Source: Microbulbifer guangxiensis
Lineage (GTDB): Bacteria > Pseudomonadota > Gammaproteobacteria > Pseudomonadales > Cellvibrionaceae
Reading direction: 5' to 3'
Length of the DNA stretch: 64,000 bases
Assembly: GCF_021729075.1 (NCBI RefSeq)
Contig: NZ_JAJSAQ010000002.1
Span: 62,001 to 126,000 of the forward strand
The notes below the pieces were generated by a model that saw only the letters and a list, made by a program, of their open reading frames with translations, made no database searches and was not told the origin of the DNA. Below, piece by piece: positions 45,622 through 55,106 of the stretch (the stretch's first letter is position 1; each line of letters opens with the position of its first letter). A program made the translations under genes and the position numbers.

Positions 45622-46671
45622 ATGAGCGATTCCAAACCCCAGTCCCTCAGTTATAAAGATGCAGGTGTCGACATCGACGCGGGCAATGCGTTGGTCGACC
45701 GCATCAAGCACGTGGCCAAGCGCACCCAGCGCCCCGAAGTCATGGGCGGACTGGGTGGGTTTGGCGCCCTCTGCGAGCTGCCTTCCGGCTACCGCGAGCC
45801 GGTACTGGTATCGGGTACCGACGGTGTCGGCACCAAGCTGCGCCTCGCCATGGACCTTGGGGTTCACGACACCATCGGTATCGACCTGGTCGCAATGTGT
45901 GTCAACGACCTGGTCGTCGCTGGTGCCGAGCCCCTGTTCTTCCTCGATTATTACGCCACTGGCAAGCTGAATGTGGATGTGGCTGCCCAGGTGGTGACCG
46001 GTATCGGCCGCGGCTGTGAGCTGGCAGGCTGTGCCCTTGTGGGCGGAGAGACCGCCGAGATGCCCGGCATGTACGAGGGTGACGACTACGACCTGGCCGG
46101 CTTCTGTGTCGGCGTGGTGGAAAAATCCGAAATCATCGACGGCAGCAAGGTCAAGACCGGCGACAAGCTGATCGGCCTCGCTTCCAGCGGCCCCCACTCC
46201 AACGGTTACTCCCTGATCCGCAAGGTGCTGGAGATCAGCGGTGCAGACCTGCAGCAGGACATGGGCGGCAAGACCCTGGCCGAAGCGCTGATGGCGCCGA
46301 CCCGTATTTATGTGAAGAACCTGCTCGAACTGATGAAGTCCGTCCAGGTCAATGCGCTCAGCCACATCACCGGCGGCGGCCTGCTGGAGAACCTGCCACG
46401 GGTTCTTCCCGAGGGCGCCAAGGCGAAGATTGATGTCAGTAGCTGGGAGCTGCCGCCGGCTTTCCGCTGGCTGCAGCAGGCCGGCAATATCGATGGTCGC
46501 GAAATGTACCGCACCTTCAACTGCGGCGTTGGCATGGTGATCTGTGTGCCCGAAGCCCAGGCAGACAAGGCGCTGGAAACCCTGCGCCAGTTGGGCGAGG
46601 AAGCCTTTATCATCGGCAGCATCGAGTCTGCAGGCGATGGTGAAGAGGCCGTGGAACTGGCGGGGCTCTGA
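45622..46671 (+). CDS. purM: Phosphoribosylformylglycinamidine cyclo-ligase (AIR synthetase)
   Basis: ATG 45622 follows AGGAAGAAT. The 349-residue enzyme closes FGAM to AIR with ATP in purine synthesis. Landmarks: [57 protein letters not shown] and [15 protein letters not shown]. Length is typical. Its stop and the purN start share one base (TGATG). The open frame upstream to 45427 is spurious. Confidence 0.96.
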   Translation: MSDSKPQSLSYKDAGVDIDAGNALVDRIKHVAKRTQRPEVMGGLGGFGALCELPSGYREPVLVSGTDGVGTKLRLAMDLGVHDTIGIDLVAMCVNDLVVAGAEPLFFLDYYATGKLNVDVAAQVVTGIGRGCELAGCALVGGETAEMPGMYEGDDYDLAGFCVGVVEKSEIIDGSKVKTGDKLIGLASSGPHSNGYSLIRKVLEISGADLQQDMGGKTLAEALMAPTRIYVKNLLELMKSVQVNALSHITGGGLLENLPRVLPEGAKAKIDVSSWELPPAFRWLQQAGNIDGREMYRTFNCGVGMVICVPEAQADKALETLRQLGEEAFIIGSIESAGDGEEAVELAGL

Positions 46672-47345
46672 TGTCAGAGAGCACTGGGAACGACCGCTGC
46701 CGCGTGGTGGTCTTGATCTCGGGCAGCGGCACCAACCTGCAGGCCATCATTGATAGCGCAGCCGACGCGGAGTGCCCCTACCAAGTCTGTGCCGTCATCA
46801 GTAACAAGCCGGAAGCCTATGGACTGACGCGCGCCAGCGACGGGGGCATCGAGACCGCGGTGGTCAACCACCGCGACTACCTGGATCGGGAAGGGTTCGA
46901 TACCGCGCTGATCGAGGCCATCGATCGGTACGCCCCTGATCTGGTGGTGCTTGCCGGTTTCATGCGCATCCTGACACCGGGCTTCGTGCGCCATTACAGT
47001 GGCCGGCTGCTCAACATCCACCCATCACTGCTGCCAAAGTACCAGGGCCTGCACACTCACCGGCGGGCCCTTGAAGCCGGCGACCGGGAGCACGGTGCCA
47101 CGGTGCATTTTGTCACCGAAGAACTGGATGGCGGCCCGCCTATCGTCCAGGCCATTGTGCCCGTGGAAGATGGTGACACCGCAGACACACTCGCACAGCG
47201 GGTCCAGATGCAGGAACACCTCATTTACCCCCTGGCGGTGCAGTGGTTCGCCGAGGGCCGGCTGCGCATGAGTACCGACAGGGCTGAGCTGGACGGCCAC
47301 CCCCTCCCCCCTTCCGGCCACCGCATCGACAGCCGCAGAACGTAA
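46671..47345 (+). CDS. purN: Phosphoribosylglycinamide formyltransferase
   Basis: The 224-residue enzyme transfers formyl from 10-formyl-THF to GAR. VVLISGSGTNLQAIID at the N-terminus binds GAR phosphate; LAGFMRILTPGFV, HPSLLPKYQGLHTHRRALEAGD and VTEELDGGPPIVQA hold the folate site and the Asn-His-Asp catalytic set. It is coupled to purM through TGATG. No terminator is evident before the DUF3108 gene, so read-through is possible. Confidence 0.95.
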   Translation: MSESTGNDRCRVVVLISGSGTNLQAIIDSAADAECPYQVCAVISNKPEAYGLTRASDGGIETAVVNHRDYLDREGFDTALIEAIDRYAPDLVVLAGFMRILTPGFVRHYSGRLLNIHPSLLPKYQGLHTHRRALEAGDREHGATVHFVTEELDGGPPIVQAIVPVEDGDTADTLAQRVQMQEHLIYPLAVQWFAEGRLRMSTDRAELDGHPLPPSGHRIDSRRT

Positions 47346-47469
47346 TCGCACTAAACTTCCACGCCGGTGTCAGAGTTTCTACAAGCTTTGGCACCGGCGT
47401 ACCCGAGACCTCAACAGGAGCGGCCGCCGGATGCTACAGTATCCCGGGCCCGGACAACTGGAGGTCAAA

Positions 47470-48183
47470 GTGCCATTTCATCGACTTGCCACACTGGTCT
47501 CGATTTTTGCCGCATTACTGGTGGCGCCGCTGGCCAGCGCAACAGAACTCAAGCCATTCCAGGCCGTCTACGAGGCCCGCTACGGCGCGCTGGAAGTCAC
47601 GGCCACCCGCTCTCTGTCAGGCAAAGCCGGTAACTGGCGCCTGGATTTTCAGGCAGACTCCTTCTTTGCCGACATCAACGAGTATTCCCGCTTCCTGAAC
47701 CGGGATGGCCAGCTCTCACCGATGCACTATGAATATCGCCGCACCGGACTGGGGCGAGACCGGCATACGTCCCTCAATTTCGAGCCTGCCGAAAAGCGTG
47801 TCGTCAATCTCACCAATGCAAAACGCACGCTGGAAAATGCCCCTGAAAAAATACAGGACAAGATCAGTTATCAACTGCAGCTGGCGCTGGATGTTGCCGC
47901 AGGAAAAGAAGATCTCGAGTACGTCGTCACAGACGGCAAGAAACTGCGCGAGTACCGCTTCAGGATTGCCGGGGAGGAAACCCTCAAGACCCCTCTCGGT
48001 GCCGTGAAAGCCATCAAGGTACAGCGGGTCAGGGAAGAAGACGACGACCGGGAAACCAATATCTGGTTTGCCCCGGCCTGGGACTATGCGCTGGTAAAAC
48101 TGGAGCAGGAGGAAGATGGCGAAACCTATCAGATCTCTTTGACCGAATTGATCATCGACGGAAAAAACATCGACACTCCCTGA
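47470..48183 (+). CDS. DUF3108 secreted protein
   Basis: GTG 47470 has GGAGG five bases upstream; the longer frame from 47431 is less likely. The 237-residue product has a signal peptide (LVSIFAALLVAPLASA) and a beta-rich body: FQAVYEARYGALEVTATRSL, YEYRRTGLGRDRHTS and FAPAWDYALVKLEQEEDGETYQISL. DUF3108 is of unknown function, with a fold related to LolA/LolB-like envelope proteins by some proposals. Downstream of purN is its common place in Pseudomonas-type genomes. Confidence 0.85.
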   Translation: MPFHRLATLVSIFAALLVAPLASATELKPFQAVYEARYGALEVTATRSLSGKAGNWRLDFQADSFFADINEYSRFLNRDGQLSPMHYEYRRTGLGRDRHTSLNFEPAEKRVVNLTNAKRTLENAPEKIQDKISYQLQLALDVAAGKEDLEYVVTDGKKLREYRFRIAGEETLKTPLGAVKAIKVQRVREEDDDRETNIWFAPAWDYALVKLEQEEDGETYQISLTELIIDGKNIDTP

Positions 48184-48221
48184 AACACTTCAAAATTCCC
48201 GCCAAAAAGCTGAAAAAACCA

Positions 48222-48256
48222 TGCCACCGGATGGATTTACGGTGGCTGTTTCTTTA
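48222..48256 (+). terminator. Likely terminator of the purMN-DUF3108 unit
   Basis: The stem gccaccg / cggtggc (ten-base loop) is followed by TGTTTCTTT, about 40 bases after the DUF3108 stop. Confidence 0.6.
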
Positions 48257-48434
48257 TAAAGTCGCCGCTTTCCTCAGGTACGCATCCGCGACAGTGTCGT
48301 GCTGCTAGTATTTTTTTTGTACCAAGGAATACATTGCGAGAATTGAGAGCTTTGTAAAAAAGCTTTCCTGCCCGGCCCGCTGCCATCCGGTCGCGACCGG
48401 GCAGTCAGTCATCAGCAATACAGAGTGGGACCTC

Positions 48435-49835
48435 ATGAAAAAGAATTTACTGCGCCGCGCGGCGCTTGCCGTGGCAATCAGCACCGTTTCCAGCGGTTCC
48501 ATGGCCGCCGGTTTCTTCCTCCAGGAATCCAGCACCTCCGGTCTCGGCCGGGCCTTCGCCGCAGAAAATACCATCGGTGACAACGCTGCAATCTTGGCGC
48601 GCAACCCGGCCGGCTCGGCATTGTTCGACAGCATCAGCCTCTCTGGCGGCCTGACCTACATCAACCCGGAAATCGATGCCGCAGGTGACATCACCTTTTT
48701 CTTCGACACGCCGGCAGGCCCCTCCAGCGCGACCTTTTTCGACACCGCGAATGATTATGCCAGTGACGCCTTCGTCCCCAATGCCTACCTGGCAGTGCCC
48801 CTGGACCCATGCTGGTCTCTGGGCCTGGCCATGTATACCACCTATGGCCTCGAGACGGACTTCGATCCGGACTGGCTACTGACCCACGTCAATGATCAGA
48901 CTGAATTGCTGACACTGAATATCGCGCCGTCGGTAGCCTATGATTTCAACGACCAGTTCAGCGTTGGTCTGGCAGTTAACTTTGTTTACGCAGACGCCAC
49001 GCTCAACACCAAGGTGCCTGGCAACTTCCCATTGAACCCGGACGTATCCAATTTATCGATTCTCGATGCGGATGATGCTGACGACTGGGATGTTTCCTGG
49101 ACTTTGGGCGCACTCTGGCACATCGACGACCGCACCCGCCTCGGAATTTCGTACCACGCAGAGATCGAGCTCGATCTCGAAGGTGATGTCAGCTCCGACA
49201 TCCTGCCGACCGTGGCACTGCCTCCGGTTCTGCAGCCCGCGTTCCCCCCGTTTGACAATGCCAGCGTCACAGTCCCTCTGGACCTGCCTGACACACTGGA
49301 GCTGGGCTTTTACCACCGCTTCAGCGATGAATGGGGTATCGCAGCCGGCCTGATGTGGACCGACTGGGATGACTTCGAGCGCCTGGAGGGCTTCTTCCCG
49401 GGCGCCCGCCTGGACATCGAGGACGAGCCATTCAATCCGCTGGTACTGCGCGAAGAGAACTTCGAAAGTGGCATGCGCTACAGCATTGCCGGTGAATACT
49501 ATCCCTGTGAAGAGGTCACCTGGCGTATTGGCTACGCCTATGATGAGGGCGCAGCGCGTGACGGCCTGAACAGGTTTGAGACCGAAGAGAACGGAGGCTT
49601 CCCGGTAACCTGGCGCAACCTCGCCATCCCGGATACCGACCGTCAGTGGATCACCTTTGGTGGTACCTACAAGTTTGACGAGCACCTCAGCGTGGATGGT
49701 GGCTTTGCCTACCTGTGGGGTGACGACGAAACCATCCAGGATTTCACCACGGTGCCCCTGCCCACCTTCTTTGATGGCGAAAGCACTAATATCGAAGCCT
49801 GGCTGTTCGGTGCTTCGGTGAACTACACCTTCTGA
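48435..49835 (+). CDS. fadL: FadL/OmpP1/TodX-family outer-membrane transporter
   Basis: The 466-residue product has a signal peptide ending GSMA-A and the mature start GFFLQESSTSGLGRAFAAENTIGDNAAILARNPAG, the plug region of FadL porins. The rest forms a large barrel with extracellular loops rich in Asp and Phe, and ends NYTF. The family brings long-chain fatty acids or other hydrophobic molecules through the outer membrane. Two cysteines (PLDPCWS, YYPCEE) are spaced to allow a disulfide. It has its own terminator. Confidence 0.93.
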   Translation: MKKNLLRRAALAVAISTVSSGSMAAGFFLQESSTSGLGRAFAAENTIGDNAAILARNPAGSALFDSISLSGGLTYINPEIDAAGDITFFFDTPAGPSSATFFDTANDYASDAFVPNAYLAVPLDPCWSLGLAMYTTYGLETDFDPDWLLTHVNDQTELLTLNIAPSVAYDFNDQFSVGLAVNFVYADATLNTKVPGNFPLNPDVSNLSILDADDADDWDVSWTLGALWHIDDRTRLGISYHAEIELDLEGDVSSDILPTVALPPVLQPAFPPFDNASVTVPLDLPDTLELGFYHRFSDEWGIAAGLMWTDWDDFERLEGFFPGARLDIEDEPFNPLVLREENFESGMRYSIAGEYYPCEEVTWRIGYAYDEGAARDGLNRFETEENGGFPVTWRNLAIPDTDRQWITFGGTYKFDEHLSVDGGFAYLWGDDETIQDFTTVPLPTFFDGESTNIEAWLFGASVNYTF

Positions 49836-49857
49836 TTAAAACCCCTCGGGTTAGCAA

Positions 49858-49895
49858 TAAAAAGGCCGGGCAGCTTTCGCTGTCCGGCCTTTTTG
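49858..49895 (+). terminator. Rho-independent terminator of fadL
   Basis: The long stem aaaggccgg(g/a)cag / ctgtccggccttt with a TTTCG loop and TTTTT tail lies just past the stop codon. Confidence 0.85.
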
Positions 49896-49955
49896 CTTTG
49901 TCTAATTTTTGCATCACCGCAATACGCCTGACTGCAACGAGAAGGGCCTGGTGGC

Positions 49956-50059
49956 GAGTATCCCCTTGCGGGACTGTCTGCGAGAGGGACCTCGCAGACA
50001 AGCCTACAGGGATGTATTCACGGGGGGGGCGCCTAGCTCGTGTCCCGAAGGGGACACTC
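49956..50059. repeat. Inverted-repeat element with tacagggatgta core
   Basis: The left arm gagtatccccttgcgggac (49956-49974) pairs with the right arm gtcccgaaggggacactc (50042-50059) apart from two differences. The interior has a nine-base hairpin (gtctgcgag / ctcgcagac) and then tacagggatgtatt (50005-50018), a 14-mer found again at 57181. Confidence 0.7.
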
Positions 50060-50201
50060 GACATCAGGACCGCCACTGCACCAGACCAAAGCGCTCCACT
50101 CCAATGAGCGGCAAGAAACCATCGCCGGAGTTTTTTCGTAAACAATGCTCGCCAAACGCGCGGGAAAGGTCATCGCTAGTAGCCATCCATGGGGCTAATT
50201 C

Positions 50202-50550
50202 CGGCCCGGCTTCTGACCGCCAGGTATGGCGGAAATGCAGGTTTTGCAGGGAGCAAAAACCTGCCCTGGCCGGGCGATCTTTTTCCTTGAGGATAGCGGC
50301 GCGGCGAGCATGCTCTCGACGGTGCCATAGTTAGTCATTGCCCCGCCATCCATGGCGCGACCCCGGAGTGTTTGATCCGGGTCCGGCCCGGCATCTGACC
50401 GCCAGGGATGGCGGAAATGCAGGTTTTGCATGGAGCAAAAACCTGCCCTGGCCGGGTGAATAATCACGCGGCGAGCATGCTCTCGACGGTGCCATAGTTA
50501 GTCATTGCCCCGCCATCCATGGCGCGACCCCGGAGAGTTTGATCCGGGTC
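50202..50550. repeat. Tandem duplication, units of 182 and 167 bases
   Basis: Unit 1 (50202-50383) and unit 2 (50384-50550) are near-identical, beginning cggcccggc and ending gatccgggtc. They differ by a few substitutions and a 15-base segment missing in unit 2 (the ttccttgagg region). A third copy of the opening cggcccggcc follows at 50551 before the sequence diverges. Confidence 0.85.
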
Positions 50551-50613
50551 CGGCCCGGCCATCCATGGCCAGTCGAGTAACTGCGCGGCGAGCAATGCTC
50601 GCCACACGCGCAG

Positions 50614-52524
50614 TTACTCCCAGCCGCACTGGCGGTCTTTGTTTTGTTCTTCCAGGTAGCCCATCAGGGGCTGGAAGTAGTCGATGATGGCTGACGCATC
50701 CAGCTCGCGCTGGCCGGTGATGGCCTGCATGGCGTCCGGCCACGGCTTGCTGGCGCCCATGGCCAGCATGTTGCGCAATTTCTCACCGGCTGCTTCGTTG
50801 TTATAGATAGAGCAGCGGTGCAGCGGCCCCTCTTCACCTGCCGCTTCACACAGGGCGCGGTGGAACTGGAACTGCTGGATGCGGGCCAGGAAGTAGCGGG
50901 CGTAAGGCGTATTGCCCGGAATATGGTATTTCGCACCCGGATCGAAATTTGCCTCACTGCGCTCAACCGGCGCCTGGATGCCCTGGTAATCCTCGCGCAG
51001 CTGCCACCAGGCCTTGTTGTAGTCGCCCGGCTGTACCTCACCATCGAATACCTGCCAGCGCCATTTGTCGACCAGCAGACCAAACGGCAGGAAGGCGATC
51101 TTGTCCAGTGCCTGTCGCATCAGGAAGCCGATATCCTTCTCACTGCCCGGCACCTCATCCATCAGACCGATTTCCTTCAGGTATTTCGGTGTAATGGAAA
51201 GCGCGATGACATCGCCCACTGCCTCGTGGAAGCCATCGTTGGCACCTTCACGATAGAGGAACGGCTGGTCCTTGTAGATACGCTGGTAGAAGTTGTGGCC
51301 CAGCTCGTGATGCACGGTGATGAAATCATCGGCGGTCTTCTGGATGCACATCTTGATGCGGATATCGTCCTGACCATCCATGTTCCAGGCACTCGCATGA
51401 CAGACCACGTCACGATCGCGGGGCTTGGTGAACTGGGAGCGCTCCCAGAAAGTTTCCGGCAGCGGCTTGAAACCGAGGGAGGTGAAGAACCGCTCACCCA
51501 CCTTGACCATGTCCTTCTCGCTCATGCCGGAGTCCTGGATCAGGGCATCGAGGTCGTAGGGCGCTTCCATCCCCTCATCTTTGACCACGTCATAAATATT
51601 GCCCCACTCCTGGGCCCACATGTTGCCGAGCAGGTGCGCCGGGATCTTGCCGTTGGGCGGCACCACGTCATCCCCATAGCGCTCGTTGAGCTTGGCCCGC
51701 ACATGGCAGTGCAATGCCTCATACAGCGGCTTCACCTTGTTCCACTGGTTGTCCATGTCCGCGGCAAACTCATCGGCGCCCATGTCGTACTTGGAACGCC
51801 ACATGACGCTGAGATTGTCATAACCGAGCTCCTGCGCACCGGCATTGGCGATTTCCACCTGACGCTTGTAGAGCGGCTTCATCGGCGGCGAGACCTTGCG
51901 CCAGCCCACCCAAAGCTCCTTCAACTGCTCCGGGTCGCGACTCTCGGCCATCAGGCGACCCATCTCGGTCAGGCTGTAACATTTCTCCTCGCCGCCCGCT
52001 TCGGTGCAATATTTGCCGGCGCCGTACATGCCCTGCAGCTTGGACTGGATCTGGGCCAGCTCAGCAGTCAGTTTCGGATCCTTCGGGGCCGGCAGGACCA
52101 GCGCCTGCTTCAGCATGGTCAGCTGACGGCGGGTCTCATCATCCAGCTGCAGGTCGTCGAACCTGGCCGCCTCATTGGCCAGCTCCACGGCCAGGGAGGT
52201 GAAGCGCTCGGAGGCAAGGGACTCCACGTACTGGGAATCGGTATTGATGTAGGTGGATGCCAGCCAGCTGGCATGGCTCAACTCTTCCGACATCTCGGCC
52301 AGGCGAGACTGGGCCTCTTCGAGGAAGGCCGTGGCATCCGCGACGCTCAGCTCGCCGCCGTTCTGGGCACCCTGGGCAGCATCACTGCTTGCCTGGACCG
52401 CCTCACTGCCTAATTGGGATTGGGCCGCAGCATTGGTCTCTTGCGCGGTCTGTTTGCTGCTTTCGCCGCCGTCACAACCGGCAAAAACCACCGTGGCTGC
52501 AATCGCCAGTGCAAGTTTCTTCAT
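50614..52524 (-). CDS. M2 (angiotensin-converting-enzyme-like) peptidase lipoprotein
   Basis: ATG 52524 follows GAGGGAACC and opens a lipoprotein leader (lipobox VFAGC); the frame extends to 52560 but no further residues are needed. The 636-residue product has the gluzincin site HELGH at 406-410 and E434 in GFHEAVGD, the ACE pattern. DVVCHASAWNMDGQDDIRIKMC and CEAGGEEKC pairs provide disulfide cysteines typical of this family. It is a peptidyl-dipeptidase removing C-terminal dipeptides, at the envelope. Bacterial ACE homologues of this type are known in Xanthomonas. It stands alone. Confidence 0.9.
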   Translation of the reverse strand: MKKLALAIAATVVFAGCDGGESSKQTAQETNAAAQSQLGSEAVQASSDAAQGAQNGGELSVADATAFLEEAQSRLAEMSEELSHASWLASTYINTDSQYVESLASERFTSLAVELANEAARFDDLQLDDETRRQLTMLKQALVLPAPKDPKLTAELAQIQSKLQGMYGAGKYCTEAGGEEKCYSLTEMGRLMAESRDPEQLKELWVGWRKVSPPMKPLYKRQVEIANAGAQELGYDNLSVMWRSKYDMGADEFAADMDNQWNKVKPLYEALHCHVRAKLNERYGDDVVPPNGKIPAHLLGNMWAQEWGNIYDVVKDEGMEAPYDLDALIQDSGMSEKDMVKVGERFFTSLGFKPLPETFWERSQFTKPRDRDVVCHASAWNMDGQDDIRIKMCIQKTADDFITVHHELGHNFYQRIYKDQPFLYREGANDGFHEAVGDVIALSITPKYLKEIGLMDEVPGSEKDIGFLMRQALDKIAFLPFGLLVDKWRWQVFDGEVQPGDYNKAWWQLREDYQGIQAPVERSEANFDPGAKYHIPGNTPYARYFLARIQQFQFHRALCEAAGEEGPLHRCSIYNNEAAGEKLRNMLAMGASKPWPDAMQAITGQRELDASAIIDYFQPLMGYLEEQNKDRQCGWE

Positions 52525-52730
52525 CGGTTCCCTCGTTGTCTTTATCGGAATCGGATACAAGTGACGCCGTTTATAGCATAGGGAGGAGATGACGCGGGGT
52601 CCTGGGGCGATTCGGCCGAAAACATCGGCACATTATTCCCTGCGGGAGGGGTTCTGCGGACAAAAATACCAGGGAAACCGTGAAACGGGAGCGCATGGGG
52701 AAAAGGGGATTTTCGCAGGGCGGAAATGGA

Positions 52731-52840
<110 letters not shown>

Positions 52841-53007
52841 ACTACACTGCTTAAGATTGCCTTAAGACTTCGACCGATATCGACAGGCGATCAGCATCGA
52901 AGAGGGCGCGATTATAGAGACTCACAGGCGCGAGTTCTACCCCTGTTAACGGTTATACTATGGCCGCCATTTTCACCTGACCCTGACTCCAAACCCTAAG
53001 GCAGTTC
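52841..53007. other. Divergent promoter region of the SRP RNA and QueD-like gene
   Basis: Minus-strand TATAAT (52911-52916) and plus-strand TATACT (52954-52959) are candidate -10 boxes facing opposite ways. No good -35 match was found for either. Confidence 0.35.
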
Positions 53008-53853
53008 ATGCACCTGTTCGTCGACAACCTCACCAACGTAGATTTCAGCTACCTGGACCACTCCCGCGGCCTGGTGGGCGAAACCTGGCTCGCCAGTGCA
53101 GCCCTCGACGGTGCACTGGACGAACAGGGCATGGTGTGTGACTTCGGCATCGTCAAGAAAACCCTGCGCAGCTGGCTCGACGACGAGCTCGACCACCGGC
53201 TGCTAGTGCCCGTGCAGTCACCACACCTGGTCCTGCGGCGCAGCGGCGACGCCCTGTCGCTGACCTGGAAGCTTGAAGACGGCACAGAGATAACCGTCGG
53301 CGGTCCGGAGCAGGCTTTCGCGCTGGTGGACGCCGAGGTTATTCACGAGGAAAGCGTCGCCGCCTGGTGCGTATCCCGCCTGCGTGATGCCTTCCCCACC
53401 AGCGTCGCCCGGCTGCAGCTGCGCTTCCGCTGTGAGCCCATTGACGATGCCTTCTACCACTACAGCCACGGCCTGAAAAAGCACGACGGCAACTGCCAGC
53501 GCATCGCCCATGGCCACCGTTCGCGGATACAGATATTCGTCGACGGCACGCGGAATCCCGAGTGGGAGGAACGCTGGGCGAAGCGCTGGCAGGACATCTA
53601 CCTGGGCACCAGCGAAGACCTGGTCAGTGGCCAGGACAGCGACCGCTTCGCCTTCGCCTACCGGGCCCGGCAGGGGGAGTTCACCCTAAGCCTGCCGGCC
53701 AGCCGCTGCGAGCTGGTAACCTGTGATACCACCGTGGAGCAGCTGGCGCAGTATATTGCCGACACCATTGCCGACCAGGAGAAGGGACGGATCATCCGGG
53801 TCCGCGCCTATGAGGGGCTCGGTAAGGGCGCAGAAGCCAGCGCTTCACGCTGA
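53008..53853 (+). CDS. 6-carboxytetrahydropterin synthase (QueD/PTPS)-like, double length
   Basis: The 281-residue protein is about twice QueD length. The N-terminal half (MHLFVDNLTNVDFSYLDHSRG ... MVCDFGIVKKTLRSWLDDELDHRLLVP) retains VCDFG and DHRLL, the PTPS marks. The second half has HGHRSRIQIFVDG and another cysteine-containing strand. Tandem PTPS-like proteins are common in Pseudomonas relatives; some or all zinc ligands must be checked before assigning queuosine synthesis. rsmE begins ten bases after the stop. Confidence 0.8.
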   Translation: MHLFVDNLTNVDFSYLDHSRGLVGETWLASAALDGALDEQGMVCDFGIVKKTLRSWLDDELDHRLLVPVQSPHLVLRRSGDALSLTWKLEDGTEITVGGPEQAFALVDAEVIHEESVAAWCVSRLRDAFPTSVARLQLRFRCEPIDDAFYHYSHGLKKHDGNCQRIAHGHRSRIQIFVDGTRNPEWEERWAKRWQDIYLGTSEDLVSGQDSDRFAFAYRARQGEFTLSLPASRCELVTCDTTVEQLAQYIADTIADQEKGRIIRVRAYEGLGKGAEASASR

Positions 53854-53863
53854 GCACAGAACC

Positions 53864-54580
53864 TTGAACCTGATCATCCTGTTCCCGGACGATTTCACCG
53901 ACGCGACCCGGGTCACGCTCAGCGGCCGCCGTCTCGAACACATTCGCCAGATACACCGCGCTGCACCAGGTGACTCACTAAAAGTCGGGCTGCTCAATGG
54001 CGCCATCGGTCGCGGCCAGGTTTTAACCATTGATGACAGGCAGCTGGAACTCGAGGTGACTCTGCAGGCACCGGCACCGCCGGCGCTGCCGCTGACGGTC
54101 ATTTTGGCGTTGCCCCGCCCCAAAATGCTCAAGCGCATCGTCCAGCATGTCACCACCCTCGGCGCCAAGAAAATCTATCTGGTCAACGCCTACAGGGTGG
54201 AAAAGTCCTACTGGCAGTCGCCGTGGCTGGAACCCGGGAAACTGCGGGAGCTGTGCCTGCTCGGCCTCGAACAGGCCGTGGATACACAGATGCCGGACAT
54301 TGAGCTGCGCAAGCGTTTCAAACCGTTTGTTGAGGACGAACTCGGTGAGATCGCGGCGGGCACTCGCCGCCTGGTGGCGCACCCTGTGACCAACCAACCC
54401 TGCCCGGTGGATATCGAAGGACCCGTGACCCTAGCCGTGGGGCCGGAGGGCGGGTTTATTCCCTATGAGGTCGAGAAACTGCAGGAACTGGGTTTCGAGG
54501 GCGTGCACCTGGGGCCACGTATCCTGCGGGTCGAGACGGCGCTGCCGGTGCTCCTGGGGCGCCTGTTCCCCGGCCGTTGA
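53864..54580 (+). CDS. rsmE: 16S rRNA m3U1498 methyltransferase
   Basis: TTG 53864 is the probable start: it falls just after the previous stop and gives LNLIILFPDDF, matching the MNLILLF opening of this subgroup; no strong ribosome site is present. The 238-residue protein has the SPOUT knot near its end (VGPEGGFIPYEVEKLQELGFEGVHLGPRILRVETA) and an N-terminal PUA-like domain. It uses SAM to methylate U1498 in 16S rRNA. The frame is open upstream into the QueD-like gene, which is out of frame and not used. Confidence 0.9.
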   Translation: MNLIILFPDDFTDATRVTLSGRRLEHIRQIHRAAPGDSLKVGLLNGAIGRGQVLTIDDRQLELEVTLQAPAPPALPLTVILALPRPKMLKRIVQHVTTLGAKKIYLVNAYRVEKSYWQSPWLEPGKLRELCLLGLEQAVDTQMPDIELRKRFKPFVEDELGEIAAGTRRLVAHPVTNQPCPVDIEGPVTLAVGPEGGFIPYEVEKLQELGFEGVHLGPRILRVETALPVLLGRLFPGR

Positions 54581-54670
54581 GCCTCACTGCATCCAAACAC
54601 ACCCTGTCGCGCATCTATTGATGAAACAACGCCGGTTTTCGGCATCGACATCAATCAGGAGCACGACAAC

Positions 54671-55054
54671 ATGACTGAAGGCACCCTCGCCCTGCTGATC
54701 CCGTTCGCATTCTTTGCATTGGTAGGCCTGCTGGCCTGGATGGTTCTCTACTTTCGCCAGAGAAAGAACCTGGAAGTGCAGCAGACCATCCGTATGGCAC
54801 TGGAAAGAGGCCATGAACTGGCACCAGGGCTAATCGAGCAACTCGGCAACGGCGCGGCACAGCCGAAACGCGACACCCGCATCGGTATCATCTGGATCGC
54901 GGTCGCCCTGGGCATGGCAATGATGGGATTCTTTGCCCCCGACCCGACTGGCAATGCCTTCAAAGGCATGCTGGCCATGGGCTCCATACCGCTGATGATC
55001 GGGATCGCCTATCTGCTGATGTCGAGAATGGCCAGGGCTCCCCGGCCGGCCTGA
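54671..55054 (+). CDS. DUF6249 two-helix membrane protein
   Basis: The 127-residue product has three hydrophobic stretches (residues 6-28, 77-92 and 100-118) and a short basic cytoplasmic loop (RQRKNLEVQQTIRMALERG). The layout and the QQTIRxALERG motif match DUF6249, small inner-membrane proteins of unknown role often near regulators. AGGAG lies nine bases before the ATG. Confidence 0.6.
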   Translation: MTEGTLALLIPFAFFALVGLLAWMVLYFRQRKNLEVQQTIRMALERGHELAPGLIEQLGNGAAQPKRDTRIGIIWIAVALGMAMMGFFAPDPTGNAFKGMLAMGSIPLMIGIAYLLMSRMARAPRPA

Positions 55055-55106
55055 GCGGACAGGCTGTCGACTTCTTCCCCGCCCCAAGCTCAAAACCCGC
55101 AAAATA

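Larger units (their letters stand above)
49896..50613. other. Gene-free repeat island between fadL and the M2 peptidase
   Basis: About 720 bases hold no gene but three kinds of structure: an inverted-repeat element at 49956-50059, a 182/167-base tandem duplication at 50202-50550, and short palindromes such as gagcatgctc and gccatccatggc. Small frames here are very basic or Ala/Arg-rich and start without ribosome sites. Confidence 0.75.

Noticed and set aside
50195-50743. Small minus-strand frames (81 to 90 codons) through the repeat island
   Set aside because: They run through a tandem duplication, begin without ribosome sites and have Ala/Arg/Pro-rich random composition.
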